Shown: positions 8,755 to 19,951, counted from the stretch's first letter. The stretch: DNA of 64,000 nucleotides from Streptomyces bicolor (GCF_000719285.1 NZ_JOFS01000017.1:194820-258819); one strand, 5' to 3'. A program made the numbers and translations. The notes: generated by a model from the sequence alone, not told the origin.

Positions 8755-8768
8755 TTACCGCGCGGTAA
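8755..8768. promoter_or_regulatory. Perfect palindrome upstream of the sugar operon promoter
   Basis: TTACCGCGCGGTAA is a perfect 14-bp palindrome immediately upstream of the -35 box at 8773, flanked by a short direct repeat (CGCATT). It may be a second regulator binding site. Confidence 0.45.
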
Positions 8769-8772
8769 CGCA

Positions 8773-8807
8773 TTGACTTCCAGCAAAAGCGCCCCCTAGC
8801 TTGCAAG
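8773..8807 (+). promoter_or_regulatory. Putative promoter and operator of the alpha-glucoside operon
   Basis: TTGACT at 8773-8778 and TAGCTT at 8797-8802 are separated by 18 bases, a good vegetative promoter for Streptomyces. The palindrome CTTGCAAG at 8800-8807 overlaps the -10 region. CTTGCA-type half sites are known for the maltose regulator MalR of Streptomyces, so the local LacI-family regulator probably acts here. Confidence 0.55.
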
Positions 8808-8925
8808 CGTTGTCACGGCAGGGCCACACAGTCATCTTCCAAGTCGCCCAAATGGGCATTGACCTGGGATTTCGATGTGCGCAAAGGCGTGACAACGCGG
8901 TCTCGCACCAGGGATAGGAGACACA

Positions 8926-10220
<1,295 letters not shown>

Positions 10221-10224
<4 letters not shown>

Positions 10225-11279
10225 GGCGCGGGGTCATGGCCGACACCAAGATCCCGCCTGCGGCGCCGGTGGGGAAACGGGAGCCCTCGGAGCCGGCGAG
10301 CCGCCGCCGTACGCGGGGGCGGTCCCGGGCGACCGCGGGCTCGGCACGGATGGCCGCTCTGCTGGTCTCCCCGACGCTGCTGGTGCTGACGATCGTCGTG
10401 CTCTACCCGACGCTCATGGCGCTGAACGAGTCCCTGTACGGGACGAAGGGCCTGGACCCGGAGACCGGGTTCATCAGCGCCACCGAGCCGTTCGTCGGGC
10501 TGCGGAACTACGCCGACATCTTCGGCGAGGCCGGGGAGCGGTTCTGGAACGCCTTCTGGAACACGACCTTCTTCACCGTCGTCACGGTCGCGCTGGAGAC
10601 GCTGATCGGGGTGGCGATGGCCCTGATCATGCACAAGGCGTTCCGGGGCCGCGGCCTGGTCCGGGCGGGCATCCTCATCCCCTGGGCGGTGCCCACGGCC
10701 ATCTCCGGACTGCTGTGGCGGTGGATCTTCAACAGCGACGGCATCGCCAACGCGCTGATCGGCCATCAGGTCCTGTGGACCACCGAGGGTTTCCACGCCA
10801 AGGTCGCGGTCATCGTCGCCGAGGTGTGGAAGACGGCGCCCTTCATCGGGCTGCTGGTCCTGGCCGGGCTTCAGGTCATCCCGAAGGAGGTCTACGAGGC
10901 CGCCCGCATCGACGGGGCGAGCCCGGCGCGCCAGTTCTGGCACATCACCCTGCCGTTGGTGAAGCCCGCCCTGCTGGTGGCGATGCTGTTCCGCTGCATG
11001 GACGCGCTGCGCATGTTCGACCTGCCGTACATCCTGATCGGCGCCCAGAAGCACTCGGTGGAGACCCTGTCGATGCTCGCGCAGAACGAGGCGTCCAACG
11101 TCCGCTTCGGCCCGGCCTCCGCGTACTCGGTGCTCCTCTTCCTCTACGTCTTCCTCGTCGCCCTGGCCTTCGTACGGCTGCTCGGCGCCGACCTGACCGG
11201 CGACGTCGGCGCGGGCGGCCGTAAGCGGAAAGGCAGCCGCATCCCGGCACTGCGCCGCCGTACGGAGGTGACGACATGA
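10221..11279 (+). CDS. ABC sugar transporter permease (MalF-like)
   Basis: 352 residues with a charged cytoplasmic N-terminus and six predicted membrane helices. The EAA loop that contacts the ATPase reads YEAARIDGASPARQFW. The GTG at 10221 overlaps the stop of the binding-protein gene; an ATG at 10236 is an alternative start. No ATPase gene is present in the operon, as usual in Streptomyces, where the shared ATPase MsiK serves many sugar importers. Confidence 0.92.
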
Positions 11280-12112
11280 CGACCCTGACGACGAAGTGGC
11301 GCAGCGGCCTGCTGTACGCGGGGGTCATCGCGGTCGTGGCCTACTGCCTGGCCCCCTTCTACTGGATGCTGGTCTCCAGCCTGCGCCCCACAACGGACAT
11401 CTTCGACACCTCGCTCTTCCCGTCCGTGGTGTCGTTCGACAACTACCGCGCCGTGTTCGACCCCGCACAGGGGTTCGGCCGCGCGCTGCTCAACAGCCTG
11501 GTCGTGGCCGGGATCACGACCGTCCTGGCCCTGCTGCTGGCGACTTTCACGGCGTACGCCATGGCCCGGCTGGAGTTCCGCTGCAAGCGGCTGATCCTGA
11601 CCCTGATCATCGCCACCTCGATGTTCCCGGTGGTGTCGATCGTGGTGCCGCTGCTGAAGCTGTTCACGGACATCGGCTGGATCAACACCTACCAGGCCAT
11701 GATCGTGCCGAGCATGTCCTTCGCGCTGCCGCTGGCGGTGTGGAACCTGACCACGTTCTTCCGGCAGATGCCGGACGAGCTGGAGCACGCCGCCATGGTC
11801 GACGGCTGTACGCGCGGCCAGGCGTTCCGCAAGGTCATCATCCCGCTCGCGGCGCCGGGCATCTTCACCACCGCGATCATCACGTTCATCGCGGCCTGGA
11901 ACGAGTTCCTCATCGCCCTGTCGATGACCAACAAGCCCGGCATGCAGACCGCACCCGTCGCCATCTCGAAGTTCACCGGCGCGACGACGTACGAGACCCC
12001 GTTCGGCAGCCAGATGGCGGCGGGCGTCCTCGTCACGGTGCCGCTGGTGGTCATGGTGCTGGTCTTCCAGCGCCGTATCGTCGCCGGGCTCACGGCCGGC
12101 GCGGCGAAGTAG
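11276..12112 (+). CDS. ABC sugar transporter permease (MalG-like)
   Basis: 278 residues, six predicted membrane helices, with the EAA loop EHAAMVDGCTRGQAF near the last third. It overlaps the preceding permease by four bases (ATGA, 11276-11279), which supports equimolar synthesis of the two channel subunits. It should import alpha-glucosides together with the products at 8926 and 10221, powered by an ATPase encoded elsewhere. Confidence 0.93.
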   Translation: MTTLTTKWRSGLLYAGVIAVVAYCLAPFYWMLVSSLRPTTDIFDTSLFPSVVSFDNYRAVFDPAQGFGRALLNSLVVAGITTVLALLLATFTAYAMARLEFRCKRLILTLIIATSMFPVVSIVVPLLKLFTDIGWINTYQAMIVPSMSFALPLAVWNLTTFFRQMPDELEHAAMVDGCTRGQAFRKVIIPLAAPGIFTTAIITFIAAWNEFLIALSMTNKPGMQTAPVAISKFTGATTYETPFGSQMAAGVLVTVPLVVMVLVFQRRIVAGLTAGAAK

Positions 12113-12150
12113 ACACGCCCCCCTCAGCATTCAAAGGAGCCATACAGCCC

Positions 12151-13797
12151 ATGTCCTTTGCCACAGCACCGTGGTGGCGCAGCGCCGTCATCTACCAGGT
12201 CTACATCCGCAGTTTCGCCGACGGCAACGGCGACGGCGTCGGCGACATCGCCGGACTGCGCTCCCGGCTGCCGTATCTCAAGTCCCTCGGCGTGGACGCC
12301 ATCTGGATCAACCCCTGGTACAAGTCGCCGATGGCCGACCACGGTTACGACGTGGCCGACTTCCGCGAGATCGACCCGCTCTTCGGCACCGTGGCCGAGG
12401 CGGAGCGGCTCATCGAGGAGGCACACGACCAGGGGATCCGGGTCATCCCCGACATCGTGCCCAACCACACCTCCGACCAGCACGCCTGGTTCCGGGCGGC
12501 GCTGGCCGCGGGTCCCGGCAGCCCGGAGCGCGAGCGCTACGTCTTCCGGCCGGGACGCGGCCCCGACGGCTGCGAGCCTCCCAACGACTGGGTCTCCTGC
12601 TTCGGCGGCCCCGCCTGGACCCGACTGCCCGACGGGGACTGGTACCTGCACCTGTTCGCCGCCGAACAGCCGGACCTCAACTGGCAACACCCCGAGGTGC
12701 GCCAGGAGTTCGAGTCGATCCTGCGGTTCTGGTTCAGCCGGGGCGTGGACGGCTTCCGTATCGACGTCGCCCACGGCCTGATCAAGCACCCGGAGCTCCC
12801 GGACCTGCCGCCCCGCCGCGAACCGGTCGACGGGCAGCCCTGGCAGCACGTCGACCACCCGCACTGGGACCGCGACGAGGTCCACGACATCTACCGCGCC
12901 TGGCGAAAGGTGGCCGACGAGTTCCCCGGCGACCGGTGCTTCGTCGCCGAGGCATGGGCGGAGACCCCCGAACGGCTCGCCGCCTACGTCCGCGAGGACG
13001 GCCTGCACACCGCGTTCAACTTCGACTTCCTGATGTCGACCTGGGACCCCAAGGACCTGCGCACCGTCATCGACGACTCCCTCTCCATGCTCGGCTCGGT
13101 GGGGGCGCCGGCCACCTGGGTCCTGTCCAACCACGACGTCGTACGCCACCCCAGCCGCTACGGCCGCCCCAGCCCCGCCCGGCGCTGGGTGGCCAACGAG
13201 CCCTACCGTGCCGAAGGCCCGCTGGACCTGGAGCTGGGCATCCGCCGCGCCCGCGCCGCGGCCCTCCTCATGCTGGCCCTGCCCGGCGGCGCCTACATCT
13301 ACCAGGGCGAGGAGCTCGGCCTCCCCGAGGTCGAGGACCTGCCCGAGTCCGTGCTCCAGGACCCGGTCTGGGAACGCTCCGGCCACACCGAGCGCGGCCG
13401 CGACGGCTGCCGGGTCCCGATCCCGTGGTCCGGGCGGACCGCGCCGTACGGATTCAGTCCCGAGGGCGCGACGGCCGAACCCTGGCTGCCCCAGCCGTCC
13501 GACTGGGCCGAGCGCGGTGTGGCGGCCCAGACCGGCGACGAGACCTCCATGCTGGAGCTCTACCGCACGGCCCTGCGCCTGCGCCGCGAGTCCCCGGCCC
13601 TCGGCGACGGCACCCTGACCTGGCTGGACGCCCCCGAGGGGGTGCTCGCCTTCCGCCGCGAGCCCGGCTTCGTGTGCGCGGTCAACCTGTCGGCGGAGCC
13701 GTACCGGCTGCCCGGCCACCGGGCCGTCCTGCTGGCCGGCGGTCCGGTCGAGGGCGGCGTACTGGCACCGGACCAGGCGGCCTGGCTGGCGGTGTAG
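12151..13797 (+). CDS. GH13 alpha-glucosidase
   Basis: 548-residue cytoplasmic glycoside hydrolase of family 13. The TIM-barrel motifs are intact: [11 protein letters not shown], the nucleophile D205 in GFRIDVAHG, the acid/base E267 in VAEAWAE and the third carboxylate D329 in LSNHDV. There is no signal peptide, so it acts on sugar already imported by the upstream transporter. AAAGGAG at 12134-12140 fixes the start at 12151. Family members in this position hydrolyse maltose, short malto-oligosaccharides or related alpha-glucosides; a trehalose-6-phosphate-type substrate cannot be excluded. Confidence 0.92.
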   Translation: MSFATAPWWRSAVIYQVYIRSFADGNGDGVGDIAGLRSRLPYLKSLGVDAIWINPWYKSPMADHGYDVADFREIDPLFGTVAEAERLIEEAHDQGIRVIPDIVPNHTSDQHAWFRAALAAGPGSPERERYVFRPGRGPDGCEPPNDWVSCFGGPAWTRLPDGDWYLHLFAAEQPDLNWQHPEVRQEFESILRFWFSRGVDGFRIDVAHGLIKHPELPDLPPRREPVDGQPWQHVDHPHWDRDEVHDIYRAWRKVADEFPGDRCFVAEAWAETPERLAAYVREDGLHTAFNFDFLMSTWDPKDLRTVIDDSLSMLGSVGAPATWVLSNHDVVRHPSRYGRPSPARRWVANEPYRAEGPLDLELGIRRARAAALLMLALPGGAYIYQGEELGLPEVEDLPESVLQDPVWERSGHTERGRDGCRVPIPWSGRTAPYGFSPEGATAEPWLPQPSDWAERGVAAQTGDETSMLELYRTALRLRRESPALGDGTLTWLDAPEGVLAFRREPGFVCAVNLSAEPYRLPGHRAVLLAGGPVEGGVLAPDQAAWLAV

Positions 13798-13830
13798 GTC
13801 TGACCGGCGGTGCAGCGGTCCCGCAATTCA

Positions 13831-13877
13831 CCAGGGCCTGTCCGGTGTTCACTCCCCGCCGACCGGACAGGCCCTGG
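13831..13877 (+). terminator. Hairpin terminator after the alpha-glucoside operon
   Basis: Perfect 16-bp stem: arm 13831-13846 (CCAGGGCCTGTCCGGT) pairs with 13862-13877, with a 15-base loop. It separates the operon from the convergent gene at 13903 and can serve both directions. Confidence 0.85.
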
Positions 13878-13902
13878 TTCCTCGCGCGTCCGGCTCTCAG
13901 TC

Positions 13903-14487
13903 TCAGCCCAGACACTCGAAGATCTCGTCCCAGAACTCGGAGTCGTCCACGTTCAGGTCCTGACCGATCATGCGCTCGCGCAGTTCGGTGACGGCGGTCG
14001 CGCGTACGGCGTCGTCGGCCGAGCCCAGGGCGTCGCCCGCCTCGGCGATCAGCCCGAGGAGCACGGCCAGCACGGGGAGGTCGTCGGCGGCCGGTCCCTT
14101 CCAGCCGGCGGCGTGGTCCCACCCGTTGGGGTCGTAGTGGGTGATGCCGCCGTCGGCCGCGCCGAGCATGAGGTGCTGGTCGTACCAGGTGGCCACCGTG
14201 AAGCAGAAGTTCGTGGGCGGGGAGTCGTCGTCGGGGTAGCGTTCCCCGTAGATCTCGTCGGCGTCGAACGGTTCGAGCCCGTCCTCGTCCCGCAAGTGCC
14301 TGGTGTCGATCCCCACGATGTCGACGTGGACGGCGGGAAAGCCGACCGTGAGCAGGAACTCCCTCGACGGGCCGTGGGTCAGCTCGGCCGGCAGAGCGGT
14401 CTCGTCCGGTCGCCAGAGCGAGCCATCGCCCAGCCGTTCCTCCAGCCACACCGCGTCCGGTATCAGCGGAGTGTCGTTGCTCTTCAC
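13903..14487 (-). CDS. SUKH-like protein, possible immunity/regulatory protein
   Basis: 194-residue acidic soluble protein. The pattern of a central aromatic/acidic segment (SPPTNFCFTVATW, then HYDPNGWD) and a long helical C-terminus resembles the SUKH-4 group, which contains immunity proteins of contact-dependent and type VII toxins but also orphan members common in Streptomyces. No toxin gene lies next to it. The start is a GTG at 14487. Family assignment is from overall pattern only. Confidence 0.55.
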   Translation of the reverse strand: MKSNDTPLIPDAVWLEERLGDGSLWRPDETALPAELTHGPSREFLLTVGFPAVHVDIVGIDTRHLRDEDGLEPFDADEIYGERYPDDDSPPTNFCFTVATWYDQHLMLGAADGGITHYDPNGWDHAAGWKGPAADDLPVLAVLLGLIAEAGDALGSADDAVRATAVTELRERMIGQDLNVDDSEFWDEIFECLG

Positions 14488-14646
14488 TGCGTGGTCCTCA
14501 TGTTCCGAGTCGGTCGGTCATTGCCCGGCCCCAGTCAATCGCACGGCCCGTTCACCGGAAGGCTTCGGAAGGCTGTCGAATTCGCCGGTTCCCGATCGAC
14601 GCGAGAGTGAAGGCCGTACCTCCCAGGAGTTCAGGAGCACCTCATC

Positions 14647-15261
14647 ATGATCGTGACCGCGGACATGGCCATCTCCCTCGACGGCTACATCGCCGGGACC
14701 GACGTCTCCATCGACAACCCGGGCGGCGACGGCGCCGAGCCGCTGTTCGAGTGGATCCACAACCTTGCGAGCTGGCGGCAGCGCCAGGGCCTGTCCGGTG
14801 GGGAGGAGAACCGTGACTCGGAGCTGATGCGCGAGTGGTTCGACGCCACCGGAGCGGTGGTCATGGGCCGGATGATGTACGACACGGGCGAGGAGTTCTG
14901 GGGCGACAACCCGCCGTTCCGAACGCCGGTCTTCGTCCTCACACACCGCCCCCGGCCGGCCCTGGTCAAGGAGGGCGGCACCACCTTCACCTTCGTCACG
15001 GACGGCATCCACAGCGCCCTCGACCAGGCGAAGGCCGCGGCCGGCGACCGGAACGTCGACATCGCGGGCGGTGCGAGCGTGGTCCAGCAGTACCTCAGGG
15101 CGGGGCTCATCGACGAACTGCAGCTGCACGTGGTGCCCGCGCTCCTCGGACAGGGACTGCGGCTCTTCGAGGACGTGCCCGCCGGGCGGCGGACTCTCGA
15201 ACCGGTCAGGATGGTCGCCACGCCACTGGCGACCCACCTGAAGTACCGCTTCGTGGGGTGA
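14647..15261 (+). CDS. Dihydrofolate reductase-like (RibD C-terminal domain) protein
   Basis: 204 residues with the RibD_C/DHFR-like fold: an N-terminal strand SLDGYIAG, VVMGRMMYDTG for the nucleotide site, and DIAGGASVVQQYL followed by DELQLHVVPALLGQG. Known homologues are NADPH-dependent reductases of unknown substrate that are very common in Streptomyces. AGGAG lies shortly upstream of the ATG at 14647. It stands alone. Confidence 0.88.
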   Translation: MIVTADMAISLDGYIAGTDVSIDNPGGDGAEPLFEWIHNLASWRQRQGLSGGEENRDSELMREWFDATGAVVMGRMMYDTGEEFWGDNPPFRTPVFVLTHRPRPALVKEGGTTFTFVTDGIHSALDQAKAAAGDRNVDIAGGASVVQQYLRAGLIDELQLHVVPALLGQGLRLFEDVPAGRRTLEPVRMVATPLATHLKYRFVG

Positions 15262-15294
15262 GCCGGAGTGGGCGGGAGCGAGCGGCCGAAGCCG

Positions 15295-16755
15295 CTACGC
15301 GGAGCCCCCCACCGTGAACTCCTCGAACTCCTCCGTCGCGGAGCTCCCCACGGTGAACCCGATCACCGCCCCGCCCCCCTCCCGCCGAAACGCGAACGGC
15401 GCTCCCCCGTGCGACAGCGCCACCTCCCTCACGATCGACAGCCCCAGCCCCGAACCGGGCAGCGACCGCGCGTCGGCGGCGCGGTAGAAGCGGTCGAAGA
15501 CGCGGATCAGGTCGTCCTCGGCGATGCCCGGCCCCCGGTCGAGGACCTCCACCCGAACGGTCCCGGGCCGCGCCGGCCCGGCGATGTTGATCTCGATCGG
15601 TGCCGTGCCGTCGCGGTCGAACTTCGCCGCGTTCTCGACCAGGTTGGTCACCGCGCGCTGCAGCAGCCCCGGCCGCCCGTCCGTCGCCGTCTCGCCGCTC
15701 GCGCGGACCACGATCCGCCGTCCCGTACGCCGTCGGGCCAGTCCCGCGACGTCCTCGGCGATCTCGGCCAGGTCCACCCGCTGGACCGGGCCGGTGTCGG
15801 ACTGGCCGGCCGCCAGGTCGACCAGCTCGTTGACCAGGTCGGTGAGTTCGCGGGCCTCCTGGCCGAGGTCGGCCACCAGCTCGTCCCGGGTCGCGGGGGG
15901 CAGCTCGTCCATGCGACGCAGCAACGAGATGTTCGTACGCAACGACGTCAGCGGCGTACGCAGTTCATGGCCCGCGTCCTGCACCAGGCGCCGCTGGTCC
16001 TCCTCCGACTGCGCCAGCCGGCCCAGCATGCGGTCGAAGGCCCGGCCCAGGCGGCCGACCTCGTCGTATCCCGTGACCGGCACCTGGATGCCGAGCCGCC
16101 GGGTGCGGGCGACGTCCTCGGCGGCGGCGGTGAGGACGACGAGGCGGCGGGTGATGCGCCGGGCCAGCCACCAGCCGAAGAGCCCCGCGAGCGTCACGAC
16201 CGCCGCCATCAGCAGCAGGGTCCGCTGCTGCAGCGCGCGCAGCAGGTCCTCGGTGTCGCTGAACTCCTGGGCCACCTGCACCGCGCCCCGTCCGCCGCCC
16301 AGCGCGACGGTCGCGACGCGGTAGACGTCGCTGCCGACGTCGACGTCCTTGTGCTGGACCATCCGCCCGGCCGTGCCGTCCGCCGCGATCCGCCGGTCGG
16401 CGGCTGTGACCGGCAGCCCCGGACGGCCCGGGTCGACGACGGCGCCGTCCGGGCCGAGCACCTGCACATCGGTCCGGGCGGGCCGTACGAGATCGTGCCC
16501 GGGCGCGGAGGACGAGAAGTCCTCCGGTGTCATCGACCGGTCCCGCACCTCGCCCCGCAGATCCTGCACGACCTCGTCGAACACGGACTCCTGGTCCACC
16601 CGCACCAGCCGGGCGGCGGCGGTGTACGACAGCAGACCGACCAGGACGGTGACCACGGCCGTCACGGCGGCGAACGACACAGCGAAGGTGCTGCCGAGCC
16701 CCGACCGGCGCCGCCCGGTCAGCAGCCGCTCCAGCAGGCGGCGGGCCGAGCCCAC
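15295..16755 (-). CDS. Sensor histidine kinase, MprB-like
   Basis: 486-residue membrane kinase. Helix 1 (about 24-46) and helix 2 (about 179-197) flank a 130-residue extracellular sensor. A HAMP segment follows, then the phospho-acceptor H263 in DAGHELRTPLT, an N box (NLVENAAKFD) and G boxes (DRGPGI, GSGLGLSIV). It signals to the response regulator encoded directly upstream: the regulator's TGA is immediately followed by this GTG start, so they are strictly coupled. The stimulus is unknown; envelope stress is typical of MprAB relatives. Confidence 0.9.
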   Translation of the reverse strand: MGSARRLLERLLTGRRRSGLGSTFAVSFAAVTAVVTVLVGLLSYTAAARLVRVDQESVFDEVVQDLRGEVRDRSMTPEDFSSSAPGHDLVRPARTDVQVLGPDGAVVDPGRPGLPVTAADRRIAADGTAGRMVQHKDVDVGSDVYRVATVALGGGRGAVQVAQEFSDTEDLLRALQQRTLLLMAAVVTLAGLFGWWLARRITRRLVVLTAAAEDVARTRRLGIQVPVTGYDEVGRLGRAFDRMLGRLAQSEEDQRRLVQDAGHELRTPLTSLRTNISLLRRMDELPPATRDELVADLGQEARELTDLVNELVDLAAGQSDTGPVQRVDLAEIAEDVAGLARRRTGRRIVVRASGETATDGRPGLLQRAVTNLVENAAKFDRDGTAPIEINIAGPARPGTVRVEVLDRGPGIAEDDLIRVFDRFYRAADARSLPGSGLGLSIVREVALSHGGAPFAFRREGGGAVIGFTVGSSATEEFEEFTVGGSA

Positions 16756-17481
16756 TCAGTCCTCCCGCAGCACGTAACCCACCCCGCGCACCGTGTGGAT
16801 CAGCTGCGGCGCGCCGGGCTCGTCGAGCTTGCGGCGCAGGTAGCCGACGTAGACGGCGAGGTTCTTGGAGCCGGGGCCGAAGTCGTAGCCCCAGATGCGG
16901 TCGTAGATGGTGGCGTGGTCGAGGACGATGCCCGCGTTGCGCACCAGCAGCTCCAGCAGCTCGAACTCGGTCCGCGTCAGCTCCAGTTCCCGCGCGTCCC
17001 GCCAGGCCCGCCGCGCCTGCGGGTCCATCCGCAGCCCGGCCGCCTCGATCAGCCGGCCGGCCGGCTCGGGGGTCTGCGCCGGCTTCGGTACGTCGACGGG
17101 GGCGCCGTTCGCCTCGCTGGTGCGGCGCAGCAGGGCGCGCAGCCGGGCGAAGACCTCCTCGACGTCGAAGGGCTTCACGACGTAGTCGTCGGCGCCCGCG
17201 TCCAGGCCGGCGATCCGGTCCTGGGTCTCCACGAGCGCCGTCAGCATCAGGATCGGCGTGCGGTCGCCCTCGGCGCGCAGCACCCGGCAGACCTGCAGCC
17301 CGTCGATGCCGGGCATCATCACGTCCAGCACGAGCACGTCCGGCGGCGTCCGGTGGGCCTGCGCCAGCGCCTCGACGCCGTCGGCGACCGCGGTGACCTG
17401 GTAGCCCTCCAGGGTCAGCGCGCGCTCCAGCGCGTGGCGGATGGCGCGGTCGTCTTCGGCGAGGAGAACAGTCTGGGGCAC
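16756..17481 (-). CDS. OmpR-family response regulator, MprA-like
   Basis: 241 residues: receiver domain with the phosphorylated D53 in LVLDVMMPGID, the conserved Thr/Lys region (LTALVETQD, VKPFD), a variable linker, then a C-terminal winged helix (TRTEFELLELL, VYVGYLRRKLDE, TVRGVGYVL). The frame is open from 17538, but the GTG at 17481 starts the family-typical N-terminus (VPQTVLLAEDD). Partner of the kinase encoded immediately downstream. Confidence 0.92.
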   Translation of the reverse strand: MPQTVLLAEDDRAIRHALERALTLEGYQVTAVADGVEALAQAHRTPPDVLVLDVMMPGIDGLQVCRVLRAEGDRTPILMLTALVETQDRIAGLDAGADDYVVKPFDVEEVFARLRALLRRTSEANGAPVDVPKPAQTPEPAGRLIEAAGLRMDPQARRAWRDARELELTRTEFELLELLVRNAGIVLDHATIYDRIWGYDFGPGSKNLAVYVGYLRRKLDEPGAPQLIHTVRGVGYVLRED

Positions 17482-17554
17482 AGACTCATATTGCCAAGCC
17501 GCGGCAGTCGTACGACGTGATGAGCGGCTCACCGGCACCCTTCTTACCGGCCTC

Positions 17555-18151
17555 TCACCCTGCCGGTCGCAGTGCGGCCAGCTGCTCGGCGAACGGCACC
17601 ACCTCGGGCTCCGCGCCCTTCCTCGCAGGTCGTCCGGCCGCCAGTCCGGACATCAGCGCCGTCAGCTCCCCGGCGGCCCGCTCGATCCGCCCGTCCAGCC
17701 CCTCGGCGCCCCAGTCCTCCGACGCGGCGTACACCCCGGTCGGCACGACGACCGTGCGCAGGTACGCGAAGAGCGGGCGCAGCGCGTGCTCCAGGACCAG
17801 CGAGTGCCGGGCCGTGCCGCCGGTCGCCGCGATCAGCACCGGCATGCCCGCCAGCGCGTCCTGCTCGATCACGTCGAAGAACGACTTGAACAGCCCGCTG
17901 TACGACGCCGAGAAGACGGGCGTGACGACGATAAGGCCGTCCGCCGAGGTCACCGCGTCGATGGCGGCGGCCAGCTTCCGCCCCGGGAAGCCGTTGGTGA
18001 AGTTGTGCGCGATCTCCACGGCGAGGTCGCGCAGCTCCACGACCTCCACCTCCACGTCGGCCTGCCGGCCGACCGCAGCCGCCAGCCGGTCACCCAGCAA
18101 CCGCGTGGACGACGGCACGCTCAGCCCCGCGGACACGACGACGAGCCTCAT
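17555..18151 (-). CDS. NADPH-dependent FMN reductase
   Basis: 198-residue flavodoxin-like reductase (VVVSAGLSVPSSTRLLGDRLA, then VTPVFSASYSGLFKSFFDV). It should supply reduced FMN to the luciferase-like monooxygenase encoded directly upstream, with which it shares a four-base ATGA overlap (18148-18151). The pair matches a known two-gene arrangement in actinobacteria in which a CE1759-type reductase accompanies a CE1758-type monooxygenase. The oxidised substrate is unknown. Confidence 0.88.
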   Translation of the reverse strand: MRLVVVSAGLSVPSSTRLLGDRLAAAVGRQADVEVEVVELRDLAVEIAHNFTNGFPGRKLAAAIDAVTSADGLIVVTPVFSASYSGLFKSFFDVIEQDALAGMPVLIAATGGTARHSLVLEHALRPLFAYLRTVVVPTGVYAASEDWGAEGLDGRIERAAGELTALMSGLAAGRPARKGAEPEVVPFAEQLAALRPAG

Positions 18152-19233
18152 GCGACGTTCACCTCCTGGGCGGCCTTGAGGGAGGTGTGGGTGGGCGCCT
18201 CGGGTACGTCGGCCGGGCGGCCGTTCGCGAACTCCTTGCGCAGCACGGGCACGACCTCCTCGCCGAGCAGGTCGATCTGCTCCAGGACGGTCTTCAGCGG
18301 CAGCCCGGCGTGGTCCATCAGGAACAGCTGGCGCTGGTAGTCACCGGCGTACTCGCGGAAGCTCAGCGTCTTCTCGATGACCTGCTGCGGGGAGCCGACC
18401 GTCAGCGGGGTCTGGTCCATGAAGTCCTCCAGCGACGGGCCGTGCCCGTAGACCGGCGCGACGTCGAAGTAGGGCCGGAACTCGCGGATCGCGTCCTGGG
18501 AGTTGCGGCGCATGAAGACCTGCCCGCCCAGGCCGACGATCGCCTGCTCGGGCGTGCCGTGCCCGTAGTGGGCGTACCGGGTCCGGTACAGCTCGACCAT
18601 CCGCTTGGTGTGGTCGGCCGGCCAGAAGATGTTGTTGTGGAAGAAGCCGTCGCCGTAGTAGGCCGCCTGCTCGGCGATCTCCGGCGAGCGGATGGAGCCG
18701 TGCCAGACGAACGGCGGTACGCCGTCCAGCGGGCGGGGCGTGGAGGTGAAGCCCTGCAGCGGCGTGCGGAACTTCCCCTCCCAGTTCACGACGTCCTCGC
18801 GCCACAGCCGGTGCAGCAGGGCGTAGTTCTCGATGGCGAGGTTGATGCCCTGCCGGATGTCCTGGCCGAACCAGGGGTAGACCGGGCCGGTGTTGCCGCG
18901 CCCCATCATCAGGTCGACGCGCCCGTCGGCCAGGTGCTGGAGCATCGCGAAGTCCTCGGCGATCTTCACCGGGTCGTTGGTGGTGATGAGGGTGGTGGAG
19001 GTGGAGAGGATCAGCCTCTCGGTCCGCGCCGCGATGTAGCCGAGCATCGTGGTCGGGGACGACGGCACGAACGGCGGGTTGTGGTGCTCGCCGGTCGCGA
19101 AGACGTCGAGGCCGACCTCCTCGGCCTTCAGCGCGATGGCGACCATGGCCTTGATGCGGTCGCGCTCGGTCGGCGTACGGCCGGTCGTCGGGTCCGGCGT
19201 GACGTCGCCGACGCTGAAGATCCCGAACTGCAT
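18148..19233 (-). CDS. LLM-class flavin-dependent monooxygenase
   Basis: 361 residues with the bacterial luciferase-like barrel: N-terminal MQFGIFSVGDV, VGLDVFATGEHHNPPF, LMMGRGNTGPVYPWFG for the flavin phosphate and PPFVWHGSIRS. It probably oxidises or desulfurises a small organic substrate using FMNH2 from the downstream reductase. First gene of a two-gene operon; nothing in the sequence fixes the substrate. Confidence 0.88.
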   Translation of the reverse strand: MQFGIFSVGDVTPDPTTGRTPTERDRIKAMVAIALKAEEVGLDVFATGEHHNPPFVPSSPTTMLGYIAARTERLILSTSTTLITTNDPVKIAEDFAMLQHLADGRVDLMMGRGNTGPVYPWFGQDIRQGINLAIENYALLHRLWREDVVNWEGKFRTPLQGFTSTPRPLDGVPPFVWHGSIRSPEIAEQAAYYGDGFFHNNIFWPADHTKRMVELYRTRYAHYGHGTPEQAIVGLGGQVFMRRNSQDAIREFRPYFDVAPVYGHGPSLEDFMDQTPLTVGSPQQVIEKTLSFREYAGDYQRQLFLMDHAGLPLKTVLEQIDLLGEEVVPVLRKEFANGRPADVPEAPTHTSLKAAQEVNVA

Positions 19234-19297
19234 GGTCGCTCACCCTCCAGATTGTTTACCGTTCAACTATACCTGGAGAACGGAGACCGGTGGATGG

Positions 19298-19888
19298 CTA
19301 TTCCCAGTACGGATCGCGCCCGGTCTGCGCGAGCAGCCGCTCGAACGCCGACGCGCCCTCGGCCGCCCGCACCGGCTCCCCGAACACGCCCATCTTCCTG
19401 GCCGTCGGCGCCAGCTCGGCAACGGCGCCGGCCAGCTCCGCCACGACCGCTTCGTCGACACCCGGGTAGTCCTGGCCCGTCGCCCGCGCCAGATCCCACA
19501 CATGCACGGTCAGATCGAGCAGCGCCATCGAGCCGACGAGCCGCGCGGGCATGTTCATCCCGCCGGTCGTCCCCTCCTCGGCGCCGGGCGCGGACCAGGC
19601 CGCCACCAGCCGGTCCGCCTCCCCCACGAGCCGCTCCCGCCACTCGGGGCTCCCGGCGACCCGGTCGGGGGTCTCACCGAAGTCCGACGCCTCCTTCGCG
19701 GCCAGCCGCTGAAACTGCACGACCACCTGGAAGAGGTGATTGACCAGGGCCTTCACGTCGTACTCGGCGCAGGGCGTGGGACCGGCCAGGGCCTCGTCCG
19801 GGATACCCCGCACCACCGCAGCCGCCCGCTCCCGCGCCATGCCCAGCAGCTCACCGATGCCGTACGTCTTCACCGCGTTCCTGTCCAT
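19298..19888 (-). CDS. DinB-fold maleylpyruvate-isomerase-like protein (TIGR03086 type)
   Basis: 196 residues with the four-helix DinB/MDMPI fold: AAVVRGIPDEALAGPTPC near the start, the metal-binding-type VKALVNHLFQVV, and LLDLTVHVWDLARATG. Members are thiol-dependent (often mycothiol) metalloenzymes of unknown substrate. The frame runs further upstream, but the ATG at 19888 gives the normal family start. Divergent from the AraC-type regulator at 19952. Confidence 0.82.
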   Translation of the reverse strand: MDRNAVKTYGIGELLGMARERAAAVVRGIPDEALAGPTPCAEYDVKALVNHLFQVVVQFQRLAAKEASDFGETPDRVAGSPEWRERLVGEADRLVAAWSAPGAEEGTTGGMNMPARLVGSMALLDLTVHVWDLARATGQDYPGVDEAVVAELAGAVAELAPTARKMGVFGEPVRAAEGASAFERLLAQTGRDPYWE

Positions 19889-19951
19889 GCCTCCGACCGT
19901 AGGGACACCGACGGCTGCCCTTCTTGAAGAAACGCGACGTACGATCCGGCC

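Noticed and set aside
15268..17520. 750-codon plus-strand frame over the two-component genes
   Set aside because: The minus strand carries the clear kinase and regulator; this frame is rich in Arg/Gly/Pro/His and has no domain.
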